Source of the DNA: Pseudomonas sp. efr-133-TYG-5
GTDB lineage: Bacteria; Pseudomonadota; Gammaproteobacteria; Pseudomonadales; Pseudomonadaceae
DNA length: 64,000 nt
NCBI RefSeq assembly: GCF_030209175.1
Contig: NZ_JARVSM010000006.1
Span: forward strand, 124,001-188,000
Direction of reading: 5' to 3'
Under the pieces are notes generated by a model that saw only the letters and a program-made list of their open reading frames with translations, had not been told where the DNA came from and did no database searches. Below are positions 32,401 to 41,112 of this stretch, in pieces. A program made the position numbers and the translations under genes. The number at the start of each line of letters is the position of its first letter. Within the stretch, counting starts at the first letter, position 1.

Positions 32401-32716
32401 TTTGGATTCCTTCACGCGTCAGTCGCCCCAATATGGGGGTGGGCAGGACGGTCTACAAGGGTGAAGTTGAAACTGGCGTTTTCGCCTGGTTTTCGGGTAG
32501 TCAAACCCATGTTGGAAACGCCGACTTCAATCCTTGAATCTGGCTGATACACGCGAAGAAAATGAGATCCCTGTGGGAGCGGGCTTGCCCGCGAAAGCGG
32601 TGTGCCAGACAAGTGATACTGGCTGATACGCCCCGTTCGCGGGCAAGCCCGCTCCCACAGGAAACTCCGACGCTGCGATCACAGCGCCGAAATTAACTCA
32701 AAATGATGAACAACAT
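32401..32716. other. intergenic region between gshA and thioesterase gene
   Basis: No gene is evident. It holds a REP doublet (32569-32661) and, near gshA, the promoter and leader of that gene. The plus-strand frames here are remnants of the repeat and the gshA antisense frame. Confidence 0.55.
32569..32661. repeat. REP doublet (REPIN)
   Basis: Inverted copies at 32569-32595 and 32636-32661 of GTGGGAGCGGGCTTGCCCGC, the same variant as at 19.7 kb. It is the last REP doublet seen in the window. Confidence 0.9.
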
Positions 32717-33100
32717 CTACAGGACAGCGAACGTGCCTTGCGCTTTTGCGACCAGTTTGTCGCCCTGCATCACGTCGGCTTCGACCACCAGCGTGCGTCG
32801 GCCCGGGTGGATTACCCGCGCCGTGCACAGCACCTCGCCGTCGGATACGGCGCGGATGTAGTTGATCTTGCATTCGATGGTCGCACTTTGCTGGTCGAAG
32901 CCGTGGGTGCTGGAACAGGCCAGCCCCATGGCAATGTCCACCAGACTGAACAGCGCGCCACCGTGCAACTTGCCGCCGCGATTGCGCAGTTGCGGCTCCA
33001 GCACCAGGGCGACTTGCGCCACCCCGGTTTCCAGGCTGTGCAGGCGGCAGCCCAACAGCTGGAAAAACGCGCTCTCGACGAGCCCGGCCGGAATCTCCAT
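32717..33100 (-). CDS. PaaI-family thioesterase
   Basis: A 127-residue hotdog-fold acyl-CoA thioesterase. The PaaI motif HGGALFSLVDIAMGLA at about residues 46-61 carries the catalytic acidic residue, and CKINYIRAVSDGEVLCTARVIHPGRR forms the following strands. Its ATG shares one base with the tex stop (TGATG). Substrate is unknown; linkage to tex is conserved in Pseudomonas as far as I recall. Confidence 0.88.
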   Translation of the reverse strand: MEIPAGLVESAFFQLLGCRLHSLETGVAQVALVLEPQLRNRGGKLHGGALFSLVDIAMGLACSSTHGFDQQSATIECKINYIRAVSDGEVLCTARVIHPGRRTLVVEADVMQGDKLVAKAQGTFAVL

Positions 33101-35424
33101 CAGCGTTTCTTCAGCTGCTTGGCGTTGGCGAACAGCGAGGCCATGGCGTTGTTCACCGGAGCCGCCGTCGCCGTTTCCTTGCGTGGCGCGTTGTTTGACG
33201 ACTGGCGCGGCGCCGAGCCCGGACGCGAGCCGCGGGCACCGTCGATCTTCTCGCCCGGGGTGTCGCTCATGCGCATCGACAGGCCAACGCGTTTGCGCGG
33301 GATGTCGACTTCCATGACCTTCACTTTCACCACGTCACCGGCCTTCACCGCTTCGCGCGGGTCCTTGATGAACTTCTCCGACAGCGCCGAGATGTGCACC
33401 AGACCGTCCTGGTGCACGCCGATGTCGACGAACGCCCCGAACGCCGTGACGTTGGTCACCACGCCTTCGAGGATCATCCCCAGTTGCAGGTCCTTCAAGT
33501 CTTCGACGCCTTCCTGGAACTCCGCGGTCTTGAACTCCGGACGCGGGTCGCGGCCAGGTTTTTCCAGCTCTTGGAGGATGTCGGTGACGGTCGGCAGGCC
33601 GAAGGTTTCGTCGGTGAACTTCTTCGGATCCAGACGCTTGAGGAACGCGGCATCGCCGATCAGCGAGCGGATGTCGCGGTCGGTTTGCGCGGCGATGCGC
33701 TGCACCAGCGGATAGGCTTCCGGGTGCACTGCCGACGAGTCCAGCGGGTTGTCGCCGTTCATCACGCGCAGGAAGCCGGCGGCCTGTTCGAAGGTTTTCT
33801 CGCCCAGGCGCGCGACTTTTTTCAGTGCCGCACGGGTCTTGAACGCACCGTGCTCGTCACGGTGGGCCACGATGTTCTGCGCCAGGGTCGCGTTGAGGCC
33901 GGAGATCCGCGCCAGCAGTGCCACGGACGCGGTGTTCACATCGACGCCGACGGCGTTCACGCAGTCCTCGACCACGGCATCCAGGCCGCGCGCCAGTTTC
34001 AACTGCGAGACGTCGTGCTGGTACTGGCCGACACCGATGGATTTCGGATCGATCTTCACCAGTTCGGCGAGCGGATCCTGCAGGCGTCGGGCAATCGACA
34101 CGGCGCCACGGATCGACACGTCGAGGTCCGGGAATTCCTTGGCCGCCAGTTCCGACGCCGAGTACACCGATGCACCGGCCTCGGAGACCATGACCTTGGT
34201 CATCTTCATCGCTGGATATTTTTTGATCAGCTCGATGGCCAGTTTGTCGGTTTCCCGGCTGGCCGTGCCGTTGCCGATGGCGATCAGGTCGACCGAGTGC
34301 TTGGCGCACAGGGCGGCGAGCACGGCGATGGTCTGGTCCCACTTGTTGTGCGGCACATGCGGGTACACGGTAGTGTGATCGAGCAACTTGCCAGTGGCAT
34401 CGACCACCGCCACCTTGCAACCGGTGCGCAGGCCCGGGTCGAGGCCCAGGGTCGCGCGCGGACCGGCCGGCGCGGCCAGCAGCAGGTCGTGCAGGTTGTG
34501 GGCGAAGACGTTGATCGCCTCGGTTTCAGCGCTGTCGCGCAGCTCGCCGAGCAGGTCGGTTTCCAGGTGGGTGTAGAGCTTGACCTTCCAGGTCCAGCGC
34601 ACCACTTCACCGAGCCACTTGTCGGCCGGACGGTTCTGGTTCTGGATGCCGACGTGCTGGCCGATCATGCCCTCGCACGGGTGCAGGGTGCCCGGCAGTT
34701 CGTCGCCGACTTTCAGGGCGGAACTGAGGATGCCTTCGTTGCGCCCGCGGAAAATCGCCAGGGCACGGTGCGACGGCATGCTTTTCAGCGGCTCGTCGTG
34801 TTCGAAGTAATCGCGGAACTTGGCGCCTTCCTCTTCCTTGCCGGCGATCACGCGGGCACTGAGAGTGGCCTCCTGCTTGAGGAAGTTGCGCAGCTTGTCG
34901 AGCAGGCTGGCGTCTTCGGCGAAGCGTTCCATGAGGATGTATTTGGCGCCTTCGAGGGCGGCCTTGACGTCGGCCACGCCTTTTTCCGCGTCGATGAAGC
35001 GTGCCGCTTCAGTTTCCGGCGACAGGGACGGGTCGTTGAACAGACCGTCGGCCAACTCGCCGAGGCCGGCTTCGAGGGCGATCTGGCCCTTGGTGCGGCG
35101 CTTCTGCTTGTACGGCAGGTACAAGTCTTCGAGGCGGGTCTTGGTGTCGGCGAGCTTGATGTCGCGCTCGAGTGCGGGCGTGAGTTTGCCCTGTTCCTGA
35201 ATGCTGGCGAGGATGCTGATACGCCGTTCGTCGAGTTCTCGCAGGTAGCGCAGACGCTCTTCCAGATGACGCAGCTGGGTGTCATCGAGGCTGCCGGTCA
35301 CTTCTTTCCGGTAACGGGCGATGAAGGGCACGGTAGAGCCTTCATCGAGTAGCGCGACGGCCGCTTCGACCTGTTGTGGGCGTACGCCGAGTTCCTCGGC
35401 GATGCGGCTGTTGATGCTGTCCAT
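33100..35424 (-). CDS. tex: RNA-binding transcriptional accessory protein Tex
   Basis: A 774-residue Tex protein, matching the usual 770-785. In order: N-terminal helical region (GVRPQQVEAAVALLDEGSTVPFIARYRKEVTG), YqgF-like nuclease fold (LGLDPGLRTGCKVAVVDATG), helix-hairpin-helix motifs (VNTASVALLARISGLNATLAQNIV) and a C-terminal S1 RNA-binding domain (GVVTNVTAFGAFVDIGVHQDGL). ATG 35424 fits the family; the frame is open 92 codons upstream. Tex affects transcription complexes and toxin expression in several bacteria. It is divergent from ompR. Confidence 0.95.
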   Translation of the reverse strand: MDSINSRIAEELGVRPQQVEAAVALLDEGSTVPFIARYRKEVTGSLDDTQLRHLEERLRYLRELDERRISILASIQEQGKLTPALERDIKLADTKTRLEDLYLPYKQKRRTKGQIALEAGLGELADGLFNDPSLSPETEAARFIDAEKGVADVKAALEGAKYILMERFAEDASLLDKLRNFLKQEATLSARVIAGKEEEGAKFRDYFEHDEPLKSMPSHRALAIFRGRNEGILSSALKVGDELPGTLHPCEGMIGQHVGIQNQNRPADKWLGEVVRWTWKVKLYTHLETDLLGELRDSAETEAINVFAHNLHDLLLAAPAGPRATLGLDPGLRTGCKVAVVDATGKLLDHTTVYPHVPHNKWDQTIAVLAALCAKHSVDLIAIGNGTASRETDKLAIELIKKYPAMKMTKVMVSEAGASVYSASELAAKEFPDLDVSIRGAVSIARRLQDPLAELVKIDPKSIGVGQYQHDVSQLKLARGLDAVVEDCVNAVGVDVNTASVALLARISGLNATLAQNIVAHRDEHGAFKTRAALKKVARLGEKTFEQAAGFLRVMNGDNPLDSSAVHPEAYPLVQRIAAQTDRDIRSLIGDAAFLKRLDPKKFTDETFGLPTVTDILQELEKPGRDPRPEFKTAEFQEGVEDLKDLQLGMILEGVVTNVTAFGAFVDIGVHQDGLVHISALSEKFIKDPREAVKAGDVVKVKVMEVDIPRKRVGLSMRMSDTPGEKIDGARGSRPGSAPRQSSNNAPRKETATAAPVNNAMASLFANAKQLKKR

Positions 35425-35784
35425 ATAACCACCTGACAAATTGTGAAAGCAGGCTCGCAGGCACGAAAACAAAGGCCCGGAGCCTGGTTGAGCGGCTAGA
35501 TGCGTGCCGCTGCCTGGGTCAAAAGGCACCCCATTGACCCGTGAAATCGAACAATTACTGCCCTGGCCAGGAAAATAAAAAGCGGCCACCTGCGGTAACG
35601 ATTCAGACGTTGCCTGACACAAAAGGCCGCGCATTATAACCAGCGTTCTGTCATTCGGGGGCGACGCGCTCTGTAGGCACAAGCCCCGGTTTCCTGGCAC
35701 TGAAGGAAAAATCTGCTAACAATGCACACGGTGCGTATAACGGCAGCTACGCCATAATGCGCGCCGAGCTAAAAGGAGCATCCA
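35425..35784. other. divergent promoter region of tex and ompR
   Basis: No gene seen. It contains a CATAAT hexamer at 35753-35758 that could be a -10 box for ompR without a good -35, and AAAAGGAG just before the ompR start. The part nearer tex is a long leader with small inverted repeats but no clear terminator or riboswitch. Confidence 0.5.
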
Positions 35785-36525
35785 ATGAGCAGCACTGCAC
35801 AAACTGCTGAAGGCGAAAAAATTCTCATCGTTGACGACGATCCGGGGCTGAGCAGCCTGCTGGAACGCTTCTTCGTCAGCAAGGGCTACCGTGCCCGTGC
35901 CGTACCGAATACCGAGCAGATGGATCGTCTGCTGTCGCGTGAAGTGTTCAACCTGGTGGTCCTCGACCTCATGCTGCCAGGCGAAGACGGCCTGACCGCA
36001 TGCCGGCGTTTGCGCGGCGCGAACAATCAGATTCCGATCATCATGCTCACCGCCAAGGGCGACGAGCTGAGCCGCATCAAGGGCCTGGAACTGGGCGCCG
36101 ACGATTACCTGGCCAAGCCGTTCAATCCGGACGAACTGATGGCCCGGGTCAAAGCGGTCCTGCGCCGTCAGGCCGCACCGGTGCCGGGCGCGCCGGGCAG
36201 CGAAGACGAAAATGTCACCTTCGGTGATTACGTGCTGTCGCTGGCCACCCGCGAACTGAAACGCGGCGACGAAGTGCACATGCTCACCACCGGTGAGTTC
36301 GCGGTGCTCAAGGCGCTGGTGATGAACGCCCGTCAGCCGCTGACCCGCGACAAACTGATGAACCTGGCCCGTGGCCGCGAGTGGGATGCCCTGGAGCGTT
36401 CCATCGATGTGCAGATTTCCCGTCTGCGCCGGATGATCGAGCCCGATCCGTCGAAACCGCGCTACATCCAGACCGTCTGGGGCGTGGGCTACGTGTTCGT
36501 ACCGGATGGCACCGCCACCAAGTGA
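35785..36525 (+). CDS. ompR: OmpR/AmgR-type response regulator
   Basis: A 246-residue regulator: receiver domain with EKILIVDDDPGLSSLLERF and phosphorylated D61 in LVVLDLMLPGEDGL, lysine in YLAKPFNPDELMARV, then a winged-helix DNA-binding domain ending IQTVWGVGYVFVPDG. In P. aeruginosa the orthologue next to tex and rimK is AmgR, which with AmgS handles membrane-protein and aminoglycoside stress; that identity is from remembered synteny. envZ follows after a 114-bp gap containing a repeat. AAAAGGAG precedes the start. Confidence 0.94.
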   Translation: MSSTAQTAEGEKILIVDDDPGLSSLLERFFVSKGYRARAVPNTEQMDRLLSREVFNLVVLDLMLPGEDGLTACRRLRGANNQIPIIMLTAKGDELSRIKGLELGADDYLAKPFNPDELMARVKAVLRRQAAPVPGAPGSEDENVTFGDYVLSLATRELKRGDEVHMLTTGEFAVLKALVMNARQPLTRDKLMNLARGREWDALERSIDVQISRLRRMIEPDPSKPRYIQTVWGVGYVFVPDGTATK

Positions 36526-36532
36526 TCGGTGA

Positions 36533-36625
36533 TTTGTAGGAGCGGGTCTGGCTGGCCGTGGTGCAATGACCGCGTCCGCAGACTCGCAATCCGCAATATG
36601 CGAGCATTGCTCGCTCCTGCAAGTG
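36533..36625. repeat. degenerate hairpin repeat between ompR and envZ
   Basis: Flanking ends TGTAGGAGCGGG and GCTCGCTCCTGCA with the inner palindrome GCGAGCATTGCTCGC at about 36600-36614. It looks like a repeat of the TGTAGGAGCGAGC type in the middle of a two-component operon. Confidence 0.5.
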
Positions 36626-36639
36626 TGTAGCGGTTATCC

Positions 36640-37953
36640 ATGAAAACCCCCGTCTGGTTCCCTCAAAGTTTTTTCTCTCGCACCCTGTGGCTGGTGCTCA
36701 TCGTTGTGCTGTTCTCCAAGGCGCTGACCCTGGTTTATCTGTTGATGAACGAGGACGTGCTGGTGGATCGCCAATACAGCCACGGTGTCGCCCTGACGCT
36801 GCGCGCCTACTGGGCCGCCGATGAAGAAAACCGCGCAAAGATCGCCGATGCCGCGACCCTGATCCGGGTGGTCGGCGCCGGCGTGCCGGAAGGCGAGCAG
36901 CACTGGCCGTACAGCGAAATCTATCAGCGGCAGATGCAGGCGGAGCTGGGCGCCGACACCGAAGTGCGCTTGCGCATGCACTCGCCGCCGGCGCTGTGGG
37001 TGCGCGCGCCGAGCCTGGGCGATGGCTGGCTGAAAGTACCGCTGTACCCGCATCCGTTGCGCGGCCAGAAAATCTGGAACGTGCTCGGCTGGTTCCTCGC
37101 CATCGGCCTGTTGTCCACCGCGTCGGCGTGGATCTTCGTCAGCCAGCTCAACCAGCCGTTGAAGCGCCTGGTCTACGCTGCGCGTCAGCTCGGCCAGGGG
37201 CGCAGCGTGCGCCTGCCGATCAGCGACACGCCGAGCGAAATGACCGAGGTTTACCGCGCGTTCAACCAGATGGCCGAAGACGTCGAACAGGCCGGGCGCG
37301 AGCGCGAACTGATGCTTGCCGGGGTCTCCCATGATCTGCGCACGCCGCTGACGCGGCTGCGCCTGTCGCTGGAACTGATGGGCGATCGCACCGACCTGAC
37401 CGACGACATGGTGCGCGACATCGAAGACATGGACGCGATTCTCGACCAGTTCCTCGCGTTCATTCGCGACGGTCGCGACGAGTCGGTGGAGGAGGTGGAT
37501 CTCAGCGATCTGGTGCGCGAAGTGGCCGCGCCGTACAACCAGAGTGAGGAAAAGGTGCGCCTGCGTCTGGAGCCGATCCAGCCGTTTCCGCTGCGGCGGG
37601 TGTCGATGAAGCGCCTGCTCAACAACCTCATTGGCAACGCCCTGCATCACGCTGGCAGTGGTGTGGAAGTCGCGGCCTATGTGTCCGGTGACACCAGCGC
37701 GCCGTATGTGGTGCTGAGCGTGATGGATCGGGGCGCAGGCATCGATCCGTCGGAGCTGGAGGCGATCTTCAACCCGTTTACCCGTGGTGACCGGGCCCGG
37801 GGCGGCAAGGGGACGGGATTGGGTCTGGCAATCGTGAAGCGGATTGCTTCGATGCATGGCGGCAATGTTGAACTGCGCAACCGCTCCGGAGGCGGGTTGG
37901 AAGCGCGGGTGCGCTTGCCGCTGGGGTTGATGTTGCCGCGGGATGCGGTATAG
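36640..37953 (+). CDS. envZ: EnvZ/AmgS-type sensor histidine kinase
   Basis: A 437-residue inner-membrane kinase. TM1 is WLVLIVVLFSKALTLVYLL (17-35), a periplasmic domain of about 110 residues follows, TM2 is near 147-168, then HAMP and the H-box LAGVSHDLRTPLTRL with H231. The ATPase part has NNLIGNALHHAG, DRGAGIDPSE and GKGTGLGLAIVKRI. It partners the upstream regulator. It converges on rimK with a repeat-rich 91-bp gap. Confidence 0.94.
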   Translation: MKTPVWFPQSFFSRTLWLVLIVVLFSKALTLVYLLMNEDVLVDRQYSHGVALTLRAYWAADEENRAKIADAATLIRVVGAGVPEGEQHWPYSEIYQRQMQAELGADTEVRLRMHSPPALWVRAPSLGDGWLKVPLYPHPLRGQKIWNVLGWFLAIGLLSTASAWIFVSQLNQPLKRLVYAARQLGQGRSVRLPISDTPSEMTEVYRAFNQMAEDVEQAGRERELMLAGVSHDLRTPLTRLRLSLELMGDRTDLTDDMVRDIEDMDAILDQFLAFIRDGRDESVEEVDLSDLVREVAAPYNQSEEKVRLRLEPIQPFPLRRVSMKRLLNNLIGNALHHAGSGVEVAAYVSGDTSAPYVVLSVMDRGAGIDPSELEAIFNPFTRGDRARGGKGTGLGLAIVKRIASMHGGNVELRNRSGGGLEARVRLPLGLMLPRDAV

Positions 37954-37964
37954 GGGCAGCGGCA

Positions 37965-38044
37965 AGCCTCAAGCCTCAAGCTGCAAGCGGAAAGCAAAAG
38001 CGTTTTTTACTTGTCGCTTGAGCCTGCCGCTCGAAGCTGGCTTT
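37965..38044. repeat. inverted repeat between envZ and rimK
   Basis: Contains CAAGCCTCAAGCTGCAAGC paired imperfectly with GCTTGAGCCTGCCGCTCGAAGC, around AAGCGTTTTTTACTT. This is a common Pseudomonas convergent-gene repeat; the T6 stretch suggests a terminator for envZ. Confidence 0.55.
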
Positions 38045-38950
38045 TCAGCCCTTGCCCTTGGTGCGGGTCATGTTCGGCCCGCCGTTCTTTTCCAGGTGTT
38101 CGATGATGATCCCCGCCACGTTCTTGCCGGTGGTGGTTTCGATCCCTTCCAGGCCCGGTGACGAATTCACTTCCATCACCAGCGGCCCATGATTGGAACG
38201 CAGGATGTCCACACCTGCCACGGCCAGGCCCATGACCTTGGCGGCGCGCAACGCGGTCATGCGTTCTTCCGGGGTGATCTTGATCAGGCTGGCGCTGCCG
38301 CCACGGTGCAGGTTGGAGCGGAACTCTCCGGGCTTGGCCTGACGCTTCATCGCCGCGATCACCTTGTCGCCGACCACGAAGCAGCGGATGTCGGCGCCGC
38401 CGGCCTCCTTGATGTACTCCTGAACCATGATGTTCTGCTTCAGGCCCATGAACGCTTCGATCACCGACTCCGCCGCCGTTGCCGTTTCGCACAGCACCAC
38501 GCCGATGCCCTGGGTGCCCTCCAGCACCTTGATCACCAGCGGCGCGCCGTTGACCATGTCGATCAGGTCGGGAATGTCGTCGGGTGAGTGCGCGAAGCCG
38601 GTCACCGGCAGGCCAATGCCGCGACGGGACAGCAGTTGCAGCGAGCGCAGTTTGTCCCGCGAGCGGGCGATCGCCACCGATTCATTGAGCGGGAACACCC
38701 CCATCATTTCGAACTGGCGCAACACCGCGCAGCCATAAAACGTCACCGACGCGCCGATCCGCGGAATCACCGCATCGAAACCTTCCAGCGGTTTGCCCCG
38801 GTAGTGGATCTGCGGTTTGTGGCTGGCAATGTTCATGTAGGCGCGCAAGGTGTCGATCACTACCATTTCATGCCCGCGTTCGGTACCGGCTTCGACCAGG
38901 CGACGGGTGGAATACAGACGCGGATTTCGCGACAGCACAGCGATCTTCAT
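38045..38950 (-). CDS. rimK: ribosomal protein S6 glutamate ligase RimK
   Basis: A 301-residue ATP-grasp ligase that adds glutamate residues to the C-terminus of ribosomal protein S6, altering ribosome content and translation in Pseudomonas. Features: MKIAVLSRNPRLYSTRRLVEA N-terminus, ATP-binding VIKVLEGTQGIGVVL, and metal-binding DILRSNHGPLVMEVNSSPGLEGIE. Length matches E. coli RimK (300). Its start overlaps the rimB stop by 4 bases. Confidence 0.95.
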   Translation of the reverse strand: MKIAVLSRNPRLYSTRRLVEAGTERGHEMVVIDTLRAYMNIASHKPQIHYRGKPLEGFDAVIPRIGASVTFYGCAVLRQFEMMGVFPLNESVAIARSRDKLRSLQLLSRRGIGLPVTGFAHSPDDIPDLIDMVNGAPLVIKVLEGTQGIGVVLCETATAAESVIEAFMGLKQNIMVQEYIKEAGGADIRCFVVGDKVIAAMKRQAKPGEFRSNLHRGGSASLIKITPEERMTALRAAKVMGLAVAGVDILRSNHGPLVMEVNSSPGLEGIETTTGKNVAGIIIEHLEKNGGPNMTRTKGKG

Positions 38951-39426
38951 GCAACACCTGTGGAGGAGGTAGATACCGGGAACACCGGCTTGTCTTGTAC
39001 ATATTTGATACCCGGATTGACCACCAGCTGGCCATCGATCAGGGCTTTGGAGCCGAGCAGCAGGCGATAGCGCATGGACTTGCGGCAGGCGAGGGTGAAC
39101 TCCACCGGCCAGACCCGATCACCGAGGGCCAGGGTGGTGCTGATGACGTAGCGCACCTGGGCCTGGCCGTTGGAACTCTTGATGGTCTTGCGCGTGACCA
39201 GCGGTGCTTCGCAACGCCGATGGCGCAACTGCACCACCGTGCCCAGGTGCGCGGTGAAACGCACCCACTTCTCGCCATCGCGCTCGAACGGCTCGATGTC
39301 GGTGGCGTGCAGGCTCGAGGTACTGGCGCCGGTGTCGATTTTTGCCCGCAGGCCGGCGACTCCCAGATCCGGAAGCGCCACCCACTCGCGCAGACCGACA
39401 ACGGTCAAATGGTCAAATGTCTTCAA
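38947..39426 (-). CDS. rimB: retropepsin-like protease RimB
   Basis: A 159-residue protein of the family once called ATP-dependent zinc proteases. It has the aspartic-protease motif AKIDTGASTSSLHA and a hydrophobic-Gly end (RLLLGSKALIDGQLVVNP). In P. fluorescens RimB acts with RimA and RimK to tune S6 glutamylation. The start is uncertain: TTG 39426 (MKTFDHLTVVG) fits family ends, while GTG 39462 is also open; neither has a strong ribosome-binding site. No EAL-type rimA gene is adjacent here; hslR follows upstream, divergent. Confidence 0.88.
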   Translation of the reverse strand: MKTFDHLTVVGLREWVALPDLGVAGLRAKIDTGASTSSLHATDIEPFERDGEKWVRFTAHLGTVVQLRHRRCEAPLVTRKTIKSSNGQAQVRYVISTTLALGDRVWPVEFTLACRKSMRYRLLLGSKALIDGQLVVNPGIKYVQDKPVFPVSTSSTGVA

Positions 39427-39643
39427 AAAAATGCTCAACCGTGACAACCGCTCGACCCGCACGGGGCCGGATGCGCGGTATTCACGCAGAATAATGGTTA
39501 AAAGGCGACAGATATCTACAGCCCGGATTACCCGCCGCTGAAGCAGCGGCCGGAATGCGCGCAGTGTAATCCGCGACGGCGTGATTCATGGCACGACAGA
39601 AACGGTAGTACAGTTCACCAATATTTCAGAATGAGGAAATTCC

Positions 39644-40051
39644 ATGGCACAAAAAAGCGAAGAGGACGACAAGGTCCGTCTCGATAAGTGGCTGTGGGCC
39701 GCGCGTTTTTATAAAACCCGCGCGTTGGCCAAAGCGGCAATCGAGAGTGGCAAGGTGCATTGTCGAGGCGAGCGCTGCAAGCCTGGCAAAGAGCCACGCA
39801 TTGGCGATGAATTGCAGATTCGTGCCGGTTTCGAAGAGCGTACGGTGGTGGTGCAGGCCTTGTCGATCGTGCGCCGTGGCGCGCCGGAAGCGCAGACCCT
39901 GTATGCCGAAACCGAGGCCAGCATTGCCCGGCGCGAGGCCGCCGCCGCGATGCGCAAGGCCGGTGCTCTGGGCGTGAGCACCGATGGCAAACCGAGCAAG
40001 AAGCAGCGGCGGGATCTGTTTAAATTTCGTGGGAACAGCAACGGCGAATAG
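39644..40051 (+). CDS. hslR: ribosome-associated heat shock protein Hsp15
   Basis: A 135-residue S4-domain RNA-binding protein. The S4 block VRLDKWLWAARFYKTRALAKAAIESGKVHCRG is at residues 9-40, and the tail is basic (PSKKQRRDLFKFRGNSNGE). Hsp15 binds stalled 50S subunits carrying nascent chains after heat shock. GAGGAAATTCC precedes the ATG. It lies near hslO, another heat/redox stress gene. Confidence 0.92.
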   Translation: MAQKSEEDDKVRLDKWLWAARFYKTRALAKAAIESGKVHCRGERCKPGKEPRIGDELQIRAGFEERTVVVQALSIVRRGAPEAQTLYAETEASIARREAAAAMRKAGALGVSTDGKPSKKQRRDLFKFRGNSNGE

Positions 40052-40204
40052 TTGTGCGCGGGGCGTCGGATTGTAGCGAGGGTGCGCATTTGCGCTGGAG
40101 GCCGGAAGGCCTCCGTGGTCAGTCGATCATGTATTGCAAAATGCGACCCGATCAACAGCTGCAGCCACCGACCAGCTCCCTCGCCACAGGGGGTGTACCC
40201 ACCG

Positions 40205-41008
40205 TCAGCGCGTAGGCGCCACCACACTCATTCGCGAAATCAGCGGCAGCTTGCCCAGCAACGCGAAAATCGGCGCGGTCACCTTCAGCCAGAAATTCGC
40301 GGCGTGACAGGCAAACGGCGTGTAGTAGCCCCAACCCAGCGCCCACACCGCCAGCAGCAGGCCGCCGATGTAGTCGTCCTGGCCCCAATGGGCGCCGGCC
40401 ACCAGACGCGGCAGCATGAACAGCAGCGCCAGGCCCCAAACCACCAGGAACTGTCCGGCGCTACGACTGAAAACGCCCATGAACAGCGCCCAGATCAGCA
40501 GCACCGAGGCGTGGTCACCCGGGAAGCTCTGGCTCGAACGGTCTTTCAGTTCCCAGGTTTTTTCCAGGTGCGGAAAGTAGTCGCTGATGTGTACGGCGCC
40601 TTCGAGCACCATCGACGGACTGCTGTGCTGCCAGTCCATGTAGTCGGCGAACTTGGAAAACAGCGCGCGGATCACCACCATCAGCAGCAGGATCGAGAGG
40701 AAACCGAAAAAGGCGCGGCGTACATCGATCGCCTTGAATACCCAGTCGCCCTTGATCAGTAGCGTCAGCAGAATCAGCCCGACAACGATGTCGAACGGGC
40801 GCAGACTTGCAATTGCCCAGATGTGGAGCCATATCGGGTTGCTGGCCAGCGGTGCATTGAGCGAGCGGAACAGCCACTCGTCGAAAATCGTGCACAGCAT
40901 GTTGCCCGTAGGCCATAACCAGAAAGCCAGCAGTGCCAGGGGCACCACGTTACACAGAACCAGCCGGCCGAGGTTCCACCTTGATTGGAACAAACCCGGA
41001 TTGTTCAT
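40205..41008 (-). CDS. PAP2-family membrane phosphatase
   Basis: A 267-residue membrane protein with several hydrophobic segments and the PAP2 phosphatase motifs SFPGDHAS and RLVAGAHWGQDD with the catalytic histidines. It probably acts on lipid phosphates or undecaprenyl pyrophosphate. GGGAGG well placed before ATG 41008 sets the start. The 150 bp downstream to hslR hold only short repeats. Confidence 0.88.
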   Translation of the reverse strand: MNNPGLFQSRWNLGRLVLCNVVPLALLAFWLWPTGNMLCTIFDEWLFRSLNAPLASNPIWLHIWAIASLRPFDIVVGLILLTLLIKGDWVFKAIDVRRAFFGFLSILLLMVVIRALFSKFADYMDWQHSSPSMVLEGAVHISDYFPHLEKTWELKDRSSQSFPGDHASVLLIWALFMGVFSRSAGQFLVVWGLALLFMLPRLVAGAHWGQDDYIGGLLLAVWALGWGYYTPFACHAANFWLKVTAPIFALLGKLPLISRMSVVAPTR

Positions 41009-41112
41009 AAAATGCCTCCCATGGCTAAGCAGCGGCACCAAAAAGGGTGCCAGCAAAGGCAAATTTTCATGCTTTGTAACCATTTTGTCATCACATTCAG
41101 ATACCCAGACCT

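Noticed and set aside
33394..35352. 652-codon plus-strand frame opposite tex
   Set aside because: Same reason; tex has clear YqgF, helix-hairpin-helix and S1 domains, the other frame none.
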